IMG/VR virus record: IMGVR_UViG_3300018481_000087
Coordinates: 1 to 20,722 of that record
DNA length: 20,722 bases
Reading direction: 5' to 3' (one strand)
Source of the DNA: a virus
Shown here: piece by piece, positions 15,077-20,722 of the stretch
How the letters are laid out: the number at the start of each line of letters is the position of its first letter
Numbering within the stretch: position 1 is the stretch's first letter
The notes under the pieces: model-generated
Told to the model about the DNA's origin: nothing
What the model saw: the letters and a program-made list of their open reading frames with translations, nothing else
The model's database searches: none
Made by a program: the position numbers and the translations under genes

Positions 15077-16708
15077 TCATGCGTCGATGGTCGGAATATC
15101 CCCGTCCTCTTCCTCGTCTTCTTCATTGAAGGACAACACGTCACCCGGTGCGATGCCCAGCCTTTCGGCAGCTAGCTCTGGGTTTCCGGTGATGCTGAGC
15201 ACCGCCTGAGCACCTTCGTAATCGCGCTCTGTGATGCGTTCGATCTCCGTGACGTAGTCGCTGATCGGGTAGCCCTTGTTGACCAGATATTGAACCGCTG
15301 TCTCCAGGCTGATCGCTCCGGCTTCAAGGAGTTGGGTCACCACGGTCATGGCTTCCTGCGCATCTGCCGGGAGGAAGCTGCCGAACTTGACGTTGGTTTG
15401 GTGGATGACGTCCCCGCCTGGATATTCGCCGTTGGCCTGCGTCATCCTGATCACGAAGCTGAACAGAATCCGGTACTTGTAGTCCCGAACCAAGCGCATG
15501 TTCTTGATCATCCCAGAATGCGGTGTGAAGCTCAGAGTCAGAGCGATGCCGCTTGGAACCTCGTTGGGCTTGACCCTGCCGAGCAGTGACTCCGGTGTGC
15601 GGCTGTTCACTGCCAGACGCTCGAGCAAGCCGTCCTTGAGTTTGAGAAGTGCATCCAAGCTACGACTTGTGTCCAGCAGGGTGGCGGTTCCGTCTCCAGT
15701 GCGCAGGATTGTTCCGGGACCGTAGCTCTCCTGAGTGTTCTCGCCCATGCCAGTCACTGCGATCGGTGGCGAGCCGGTGGTGGCTGCGGCTGCCTGAGTA
15801 TCAGTGTCGGTGCTGGAGATGTCATCCAGGATCTGCAGGACGTCAGCCAGAACGCTCTCCCCAAAGTGCTCCTGTCCGGCGATGGTGTTCGGAATGTGGA
15901 TCACCGGGATGAAGTCAACTTCCAGGTCGGTCCAGTCTGTGACGACGTCGTAAGGCTCGTTTCCGAATGGATTGTTCTCGTTCACCGCTGCCTCGAGCGT
16001 CCAGATGGCGTCCCTGTAGAAGCACGTCGGAGGAGCGTCACGATCTTCATCGTCTGTCTGGTCGATGTACCACTCGTGGCGGCGGACGAACGTTTCTGTG
16101 TGTCCGGCAACGTTGTCTTCTTCAAACTCCCACGCAACCCAGACTTCGTTTGGGAACTCGTCTGTCTGAAGCTCTCTCGGGTCGAACACTGGGAAGTAGA
16201 AACCTGGGTCGTACACTCGCAGGCGGACACGCCCCTTGTCTGGATCCCAGCCCAAAGCGTAGACGCTGTCGCCGAACTTGATGGCTTGCTCTTCTGCCTC
16301 CAGCATCTTCAGGCTGAACTTCTCTGAGTCCGCCCACTGCTCTATGAACTTCTGCTGAGCGGTGGCACTTGCTTGATCCACCTCTGCGTCTTCACCTTGT
16401 GCGCCTTCGGTCTTGATCTCCCAGTCGTCACCGAGGAGAGAGCTCAGAGCCGTCTTCACGATCAGGGCAGCGTCGCCGTACTCACGACGATCGTCATGCT
16501 CAGTGGATGTCGTGGCCCCGAGCCAGATCCGAGCCTTGTTCTTGACGTATGCCTCCAGCATGGAGTACGCCCGCAAGCGCCGCTGGTCTTCGGCACCGAT
16601 CCACTGCAATGGCTCCGCAGGAGACACGATGGAAGTGAACTTCGGCTTGAAGTCGAAGCTAGACCAGCGGTCCATAAGGATGTCCAGGGGTCGCATCATG
16701 CTGACCAT
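15077..16708 (-). CDS. Portal protein
   Basis: The 543-aa product is of portal length and lies immediately after the large terminase gene. It has an N-terminal helical segment (LRAYSMLEAYVKNKARIWLG), a clip/stem type middle part with AEEQAIKFGDSVYALGWD and RVRLRVYDPGFYFPVFDP, then IPVIHIPNTIAGQEHFGESVL, RTPESLLGRVKPNEVPSGIAL and a helical crown; the C-terminus is acidic. Twelve copies should form the ring through which DNA is pumped and to which adaptor and MuF protein bind. The ATG at 16708 is two bases after the terminase stop and its ribosome binding site (GGAG) lies inside the end of terL, so the two are likely co-translated. The family assignment is secure from the RTPESLLG segment and position. 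Confidence 0.92.
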   Translation of the reverse strand: MVSMMRPLDILMDRWSSFDFKPKFTSIVSPAEPLQWIGAEDQRRLRAYSMLEAYVKNKARIWLGATTSTEHDDRREYGDAALIVKTALSSLLGDDWEIKTEGAQGEDAEVDQASATAQQKFIEQWADSEKFSLKMLEAEEQAIKFGDSVYALGWDPDKGRVRLRVYDPGFYFPVFDPRELQTDEFPNEVWVAWEFEEDNVAGHTETFVRRHEWYIDQTDDEDRDAPPTCFYRDAIWTLEAAVNENNPFGNEPYDVVTDWTDLEVDFIPVIHIPNTIAGQEHFGESVLADVLQILDDISSTDTDTQAAAATTGSPPIAVTGMGENTQESYGPGTILRTGDGTATLLDTSRSLDALLKLKDGLLERLAVNSRTPESLLGRVKPNEVPSGIALTLSFTPHSGMIKNMRLVRDYKYRILFSFVIRMTQANGEYPGGDVIHQTNVKFGSFLPADAQEAMTVVTQLLEAGAISLETAVQYLVNKGYPISDYVTEIERITERDYEGAQAVLSITGNPELAAERLGIAPGDVLSFNEEDEEEDGDIPTIDA

Positions 16709-16710
16709 TG

Positions 16711-18069
16711 CTATCTCCGATTCTTGAGACGTTCGTCTTTGAGTTTGTCAGATCTGATGACTTGATTCCCGATCATCAACTCCCACATACACCATACCAT
16801 TGCATCCATACGGTCTGGAGACCAAGCTGGGTCTGGATCGATGTGATCCCATGTTGTCATCTGGTCTTCCAGGAGATCAAGACTGTCAACGATGTGGCAG
16901 CGGTGTTGAGAGAACAAGTTGGCGATCGGCTCCGCACGCTTGGCCTTTCCGCGAGTGGCATGAACCACCTTGACGGGGACGTTCGGATCGATGCCGTGGA
17001 TAACATGCTTCACCATGTCTCCACCATTGTTGATCTCTGCCACCATCAGGTCGGCCTTGTATTCGTAATACGCCTTGATGGCTGCTTTGGCCCAGTCGGT
17101 TGGAGTGCCGTGACAGCTCACGTCGTCCATTACGAAGCCGTGCGGACGCTCTGGCGTCTTTGCCCACGGTACGTACTCTGGCAGAGATCTCACCATGCCG
17201 CCCACGACGATGCCATGCTCGTCACCGTTCTCACTGGCAGCAGGGTCAACTGCCACGACGACACGATCCAGGTCGGGAAGGTCCATCTGGCTGACACGGC
17301 TGGAGTCGAGCCCATCCATGGTCCACAGTGCGTTCTCAACATCCTCGAGCAGCTCACCCTCGAGTTCCTGCCGACCCATGCGAGTGCCGCCATAGTCACT
17401 CCACAGAGCCTCCTTCACTTCCTCGTTGAGGTATGGATTCTCCGTCATCTTGCCCTTGGTAACGACGACCTTCGGATCGTCGTTGACCAACTTGCGGATC
17501 AGCTTTCGTGTTCTCGGCGTTGTAGAGGCAATGGCATGCGGCCGAGGCCCGCTGCGCAAGCCATAGCGAATCTGCTGCCAGGACTCGTCGAGGTACCTCC
17601 AGGCAGCCATTTCCTCACACCAGACTAGGCATCTGTTACCGCCAGCGCGGAAACGCTCAACGTCATTGGGGCTGTTGGAGCCGAACAGCTTTGCCTCAGA
17701 TCCGTTGGACCACTTTGCGATGATGCCGCCAGGCTTGTTGAGAACTCTGACTCCTTTGTCGTGCAAGCGCAATCCGCTGGGGCCTTCAACGCAACTGGTG
17801 ACGGCGTCTCCGAGGGTCGGTGCCACGATGCTGATCCAGTGACCACCAGGAACATCCGGCAGGCATGGCGGACCGTGAACATGGTCGTGAACGTACTTGG
17901 CGGCTGCGGCTGTCTTGCCGCTACCACGGCCACCGAACAAGATCCACAGCAACCACGGAGGGTCTGGAGGGATCTGGTGCGGGAGGGGCGTCCAATCAAT
18001 GTCACTCGTTGGAGAGAGAATGTGCAGCGCATGGTCGAACGCAGCAAAGTAATCCTCATCCAGTGACAT
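16711..18069 (-). CDS. terL: Terminase large subunit (packaging ATPase and nuclease)
   Basis: The 452-aa motor protein packages DNA into the prohead and cuts it. ATPase motifs: Walker A GGRGSGKT at 46-53, Walker B RCLVWCEE at 146-153, coupling motif ASTTPR at 181-186. Nuclease motifs (RNase H fold): VVAVDPAAS with Asp275, LMVAEINNGGDM with Glu345, and SPDRMDAMVW with Asp419 and Asp422. All expected acidic residues are present, so it should be active. The length is usual. ATG 18069 is the first possible start after an in-frame stop; no Shine-Dalgarno-like sequence precedes it, and a GC-rich hairpin lies 20 bases upstream, so its translation may be unusual or coupled. No gene for a small terminase subunit is recognisable next to it; it could be upstream of the window or be one of the small frames at 18159-18508. 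Confidence 0.96.
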   Translation of the reverse strand: MSLDEDYFAAFDHALHILSPTSDIDWTPLPHQIPPDPPWLLWILFGGRGSGKTAAAAKYVHDHVHGPPCLPDVPGGHWISIVAPTLGDAVTSCVEGPSGLRLHDKGVRVLNKPGGIIAKWSNGSEAKLFGSNSPNDVERFRAGGNRCLVWCEEMAAWRYLDESWQQIRYGLRSGPRPHAIASTTPRTRKLIRKLVNDDPKVVVTKGKMTENPYLNEEVKEALWSDYGGTRMGRQELEGELLEDVENALWTMDGLDSSRVSQMDLPDLDRVVVAVDPAASENGDEHGIVVGGMVRSLPEYVPWAKTPERPHGFVMDDVSCHGTPTDWAKAAIKAYYEYKADLMVAEINNGGDMVKHVIHGIDPNVPVKVVHATRGKAKRAEPIANLFSQHRCHIVDSLDLLEDQMTTWDHIDPDPAWSPDRMDAMVWCMWELMIGNQVIRSDKLKDERLKNRR

Positions 18070-18088
18070 GGCGACATACTACACAGAA

Positions 18089-18133
18089 GAGCCCGCCCTC
18101 GGACCTGCATGTCAGAGGCCGGAGAGCGGGCTC
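18089..18133 (-). terminator. Strong GC-rich inverted repeat just upstream of terL
   Basis: GAGCCCGCTCTC pairs with GAGGGCGGGCTC (12 bp, one G-U pair) around a loop of 21 bases; the 3' arm is followed by TTCTGTGT, a weak U-rich run. It ends 20 bases before the terL start codon. It may be an intrinsic terminator that separates the upstream structural gene from the packaging operon, a structure limiting terL translation, or part of a packaging recognition site. The sequence alone does not decide between these. Confidence 0.55.
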
Positions 18134-18158
18134 GTCTTGGGGGTTCCGCATGAAGCGG

Positions 18159-18311
18159 TTAGCGCAAGCGCATAGAAGTCCCGAGAGACTTCCGAGCGCC
18201 GACCTGCATCAAACCGACGCGACCCTCGCTAGACGAGAGGTAGATTCCGGCTGGATACGGGTGTGGAACCCTGATCTTGACCCTGGAACCCTGGACGGGG
18301 TGGGTGCGCAT
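18159..18311 (-). CDS. Possible 50-aa basic protein, unknown function
   Basis: The frame starts in a TGATG junction with the 65-codon gene upstream and ends at TAA 18159. The product (MRTHPVQGSRVKIRVPHPYP at the start) is basic, with no recognised motif. The coupled start and use of codons common in neighbouring genes (GTC, AAG, CGC, ATC) support it; shortness and lack of a family argue against. It ends about 90 bases before terL, with the hairpin between. Confidence 0.42.
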   Translation of the reverse strand: MRTHPVQGSRVKIRVPHPYPAGIYLSSSEGRVGLMQVGARKSLGTSMRLR

Positions 18312-18508
18312 CACTTCACCTTTCTACTGTCGCCGAGCATTCCCACGCTCTGGGCGGGGTTGGTGCTGGACGTTCGCACGCTCTGGCGTGCATTGGTCGC
18401 CGGGAGGCGGTCGATACTGCGCTTCGACTGGAAGAATCTCTTCGACCGTGATGCTGAACTACCGACTGCCATTGACGTGTTCTTGATACTGGCTCCGAAA
18501 CCGGGCAT
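18311..18508 (-). CDS. Small basic Ser/Arg-rich protein with strong ribosome binding site, unknown function
   Basis: The 65-codon frame begins at ATG 18508, preceded by GCAGGAGGTGACAGC: an almost perfect Shine-Dalgarno sequence at a good distance. The product is basic (SRSKRFFQSKRSIDRLPATN) and Ser-rich, without signal peptide, membrane segment or familiar motif. It lies between the Trp-repeat protein (62 bases upstream) and terL. Codons agree with those of neighbouring genes. The same frame is open further upstream into the end of the Trp-repeat gene, but the ribosome binding site marks this start. A DNA-binding or packaging accessory role could be imagined from position and charge, but nothing shows it. 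Confidence 0.65.
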   Translation of the reverse strand: MPGFGASIKNTSMAVGSSASRSKRFFQSKRSIDRLPATNARQSVRTSSTNPAQSVGMLGDSRKVK

Positions 18509-18541
18509 TGCTGTCACCTCCTGCGGGTAGCCTACTCTGTG

Positions 18542-18559
18542 CCGTGCCGGTGCGCACGG
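18542..18559 (-). other. Short inverted repeat after the Trp-repeat gene
   Basis: CCGTGC and GCACGG form a six-base-pair stem around a six-base loop, 10 bases after the Trp-repeat stop. No U-tract follows, so it is a poor terminator; it may protect the mRNA end or be chance. Confidence 0.3.
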
Positions 18560-18569
18560 TATTCGGTCA

Positions 18570-20722
18570 CTACAGTGCGAGCCATGGGATGATGGACCAT
18601 TGAGAGCCATCCCAGATCTTGACGCGACACGGCTGCCACTCCGCACCTGTCCAGACGTTGATTTCGCCACCAGCCGTGATGAAGGTCGCAGTCCAAGTTC
18701 CCCATTGACCCGATGCCACGGCCTGAGTGGAGCCCTGAGTTGAGGCCTCCGCCACCCACTCCGCTATCGAGATCTCTGCCTGAGCATGAACGGTGTGTGT
18801 CGCCGGGGCGGCTGCGCTCCACGTACCGAAGTTGGAAGCTCCGCTGGCACCGACGCTCTTCGTCGTCGTTGAGAGGCCTTGCCACGCTCCCCAACTTGTT
18901 GAAGCTGTCGCCGATGAGCTCCTCGACGCCGATGCTGTACCGCTCCAGATCCATGTGCCGAGAGCCGTTGCACTGATCCGGAGACTAGCTGTTGCGGAGG
19001 AGGCCCAGCCTCCCCACGAGCCCTGACAGCTTGCGAATGTGAAACCTTCTCCGCTGGCGACGGCTTCAGACGACCATCCTGTTGTGAGTGCTGCTGTCGC
19101 GAGGACTTTCTTCGTAGTGGTGACCGAAGCTGTCCAGACCGTTGTGGAAGCCGCCGTGGCAGACACTCGCTTCGTGGTGGTGGCTGTGCCAGACCACGCA
19201 ATGTTCAGCGCCGCTGTGGCCGAACGGTTGACCAAGGTCGTGACGCTGGCAGCCCATCCTGCCCAGAATCCAGCGGAGGTGGCCGTGTGGGTGGTGAGCG
19301 CCGTAGAAGTTGCCGACCAGCTTCCGATTGATGAAAGCAATGTTCCGCGAACGGTCTTCGTGGTTGTTGCGGCAGCTACCCAGCCTCCCCATGAGGCGCT
19401 CGCTGTTGCGAACACTTCGGTTCCAGGAGCTCCTGCGGTTGCTACTGCCGAAAGGGTTGATGCAAAGGAGGAGGAAGCCTGAGCATTCACTGTCTTGGAG
19501 GCGGTTACTACTGCCGTCCATCCTCCCCATGAGGCAACGAATGTTCCAGATACGTTCTTTGTTGCCGTGGATGAGGCAGACCATGCTCCATATGAACCAA
19601 CGAATGTTCCTGGCACGCTCTTTGTTGCGGTTTCTGAAGCGGTCCAGCTTCCCCATGAACCGAGACAAACAGCGTTGACCGTCGGCTCGGCCGGAGGCAC
19701 CAGGATCGTCTTCGCGACCCATGGCCGGGAAGTGTTCGTGAACGTGCCGGGGTCTTCAGCCGTCGTCGCTGTCAGAGGCTTGTAGCTGACACCCAGCCCG
19801 ACCGACGTAGTCGAGCTGGCCGACTTCGTGAGGATGCCGGTGTAGTAGCCGCTCGGGTTGGCCGAGATGACATCGGCGGCGTTCGTCATGTCGAGGGCGC
19901 AAGCGACGACCGACAACCATTCTTTCGACGCGACCGTCCCCGAAGCTGGCGGGTTGGCGTTGCCGGTGGCGCTCGTCGCCGCAGTCGGGATGACGATGTC
20001 GGTGGAAACGTTCGTGACGCCGTGCGTCCCCGCTTTGATCGCCATGACGGCACACGAATAGTCGTTGGCGTTTGTCGCTGCGATCGACAACGTGTCGGAG
20101 CCGTCGGCGATCAAGGCGTAGACGGCAAGGCGGCAGTTCGTGCTCACCACCTCATCGGATAACTGCACCCAACCGTTGCCAGGCGAGGCTGTCCAGGCGG
20201 TCGTGGTTGTGTCGTTGGCTGCGAACGCGAGCAGAAGGTCGCCGGTCGTCACCCCCGACGGGAGCGTGACCGAGAACGCTGGGGCAGCATCGGTGCCGTT
20301 GGTCGCCGCCGACATGGAGCGAACTTGGGGAGAGGCAGACGTGTCATAGGGGCCAAGGCGAGCAGTGGCATTCCCTAGGGAGTCCATCCTGACCGTGAAC
20401 TCGGGCGACTGGACACGGCCATACGTGATGCGCCCGACCTGCGTTCCAATATTGGCGGATGTACCCGATGCTTCCTGTATCGGTGTTGCCGAGTTGCCCG
20501 CATACAGAGCGACCCAATAAGCGACAGGGGAAGCGCTCAGGTTGAGCTCGAGCTCCCACCGGTACACGTTGCCCAGGATCATCGGCCCGGCAGCGGTGAG
20601 GTCGGCGATGAGGGCTTGGTCGGTTCCTGCCAACCGGAGCTGACCAGTGGACAACGCCCGAAGGTCGCAGACCCTGGTGCCACCGGCTGCATCCTGTTGA
20701 AGCAAGACGAACGGTGACGACG
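18570..20722 (-). CDS. Trp-repeat virion surface or fibre protein (N-terminus beyond right edge)
   Basis: The frame is open to the right edge, so the N-terminus is missing; a TTG at 20705 is only the first start-like codon inside the window, and residue numbers here count from it. Residues 1-124 are strand-rich (NVYRWELELNLSASPVAYW, TYGRVQSPEFTVRMDSLG) and recall a concanavalin/LamG-like lectin sandwich. Residues about 125-340 form a second beta domain (PSGVTTGDLLLAFAAN, WVQLSDEV, SCAVMAIKAG, PWVAKTILVPP) of a type common in phage and cell-surface proteins. Residues 341-682 are about 16 repeats of 20-21 residues, each with a Trp core and Ala/Ser/Thr strands. The C-terminus (NVWTGAEWQPCRVKIWDGSQW) is a Trp-rich motif of phage tail proteins. 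A role in host or carbohydrate binding, or as a capsid or tail fibre, is inferred. No enzyme motif is seen. The gene lies ahead of terL on the same strand. Confidence 0.82.
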   Translation of the reverse strand, partial: SSPFVLLQQDAAGGTRVCDLRALSTGQLRLAGTDQALIADLTAAGPMILGNVYRWELELNLSASPVAYWVALYAGNSATPIQEASGTSANIGTQVGRITYGRVQSPEFTVRMDSLGNATARLGPYDTSASPQVRSMSAATNGTDAAPAFSVTLPSGVTTGDLLLAFAANDTTTTAWTASPGNGWVQLSDEVVSTNCRLAVYALIADGSDTLSIAATNANDYSCAVMAIKAGTHGVTNVSTDIVIPTAATSATGNANPPASGTVASKEWLSVVACALDMTNAADVISANPSGYYTGILTKSASSTTSVGLGVSYKPLTATTAEDPGTFTNTSRPWVAKTILVPPAEPTVNAVCLGSWGSWTASETATKSVPGTFVGSYGAWSASSTATKNVSGTFVASWGGWTAVVTASKTVNAQASSSFASTLSAVATAGAPGTEVFATASASWGGWVAAATTTKTVRGTLLSSIGSWSATSTALTTHTATSAGFWAGWAASVTTLVNRSATAALNIAWSGTATTTKRVSATAASTTVWTASVTTTKKVLATAALTTGWSSEAVASGEGFTFASCQGSWGGWASSATASLRISATALGTWIWSGTASASRSSSATASTSWGAWQGLSTTTKSVGASGASNFGTWSAAAPATHTVHAQAEISIAEWVAEASTQGSTQAVASGQWGTWTATFITAGGEINVWTGAEWQPCRVKIWDGSQWSIIPWLAL
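18666..19685 (-). repeat. About 16 tandem 60-63-bp repeats encoding a Trp motif
   Basis: The repeats encode units like SWGGWxAxxTTTKxVxATA. The last Trp of each unit falls at residues 354, 375, 396, 442, 463, 484, 504, 524, 544, 568, 587, 608, 629, 650 and 671 (numbered from TTG 20705), with one Trp-less unit near 417. The period is 20 or 21 residues. DNA copies are diverged, so the array is old or under selection at protein level, not a recent expansion. Confidence 0.88.

Noticed and set aside
16708-17628. Plus-strand frame of 306 codons opposite terL
   Set aside because: The minus strand carries all terminase motifs; the plus product is His/Val-rich shadow sequence.
17625-18110. Second minus-strand frame (161 codons) overlapping the start of terL
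   Set aside because: It is another frame of terL; its start lies in the loop of the hairpin and the product has no domain. A short leader peptide from this ATG cannot be excluded but has no support.
17865-18530. Plus-strand frame of 221 codons crossing the terL start and the small-gene region
   Set aside because: It is antisense to terL and to a minus-strand gene with a strong ribosome binding site; composition is Arg/Ser/His-rich as in typical shadows.
18532-19201. Additional minus-strand frames inside the Trp-repeat gene
   Set aside because: They are out-of-frame readings of the repeats, low-complexity and Arg/Gly-rich, without ribosome binding sites.
1-20722. tRNA genes, CRISPR arrays, insertion sequences, att sites
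   Set aside because: No cloverleaf-like sequence, regularly spaced direct repeat, transposase or flanking duplication was seen on reading; the only tandem array is inside a protein gene.

Overview
The window reads as the packaging, head and tail-assembly part of a tailed double-stranded DNA phage (or prophage) with a long non-contractile tail. All genes I accept are on the minus strand, so the biological order runs from high to low coordinates. Long plus-strand open frames are antisense shadows. An actinobacterial host is suggested by the style of the tail tube protein, the tail assembly chaperone pair, the small Trp-Gly and Cys proteins and the neck proteins, all of which resemble actinobacteriophage types. 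This is recognition from memory, not a search. GC is moderately high, and GTG and TTG starts occur.

Layout in transcription order. (1) 20722-18570: a protein entering from the right edge, with two beta-rich domains, then about 16 Trp-containing repeats of 20-21 residues and a Trp-rich tail. (2) 18569-18070: two short reading frames (65 and 50 aa; the first has a very strong ribosome binding site) and a GC-rich hairpin just before terL. (3) 18069-12737: large terminase, portal, scaffold, lambda gpD-like decoration protein and gpE-family major capsid protein. (4) 12634-7096: a small SAP/HeH-like protein, head-tail adaptor, a 1237-aa MuF protein ending in a zinc metallopeptidase domain, a small Cys protein, a short overlapping frame, a neck stopper and an HK97 gp10-like tail completion protein. 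(5) 7099-951: tail terminator, a small Trp-Gly protein, tail tube protein, tail assembly chaperone with a programmed -1 frameshift at GGGAAAA, and a 1378-aa tape measure. (6) 954-1: the start of a fibronectin III-like minor tail protein that leaves the window at the left edge.

The genes are tightly packed, with many ATGA, TGATG and TAATG junctions that suggest translational coupling along one late transcript. TerL pumps DNA through the portal into a prohead built by the scaffold, capsid and decoration proteins. Adaptor, stopper, completion and terminator proteins join head to tail. The two chaperone forms load the tape measure, around which the tube protein polymerises. No small terminase, capsid maturation protease of the lambda gpC or HK97 type, lysis, integrase or replication genes are visible.

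The most unusual items are the giant MuF-metallopeptidase protein, with roughly 700 residues that I cannot assign and placed after the capsid genes instead of beside the portal; the Trp-repeat protein placed just ahead of the packaging genes; and the frameshift site with a UUCG hairpin downstream.
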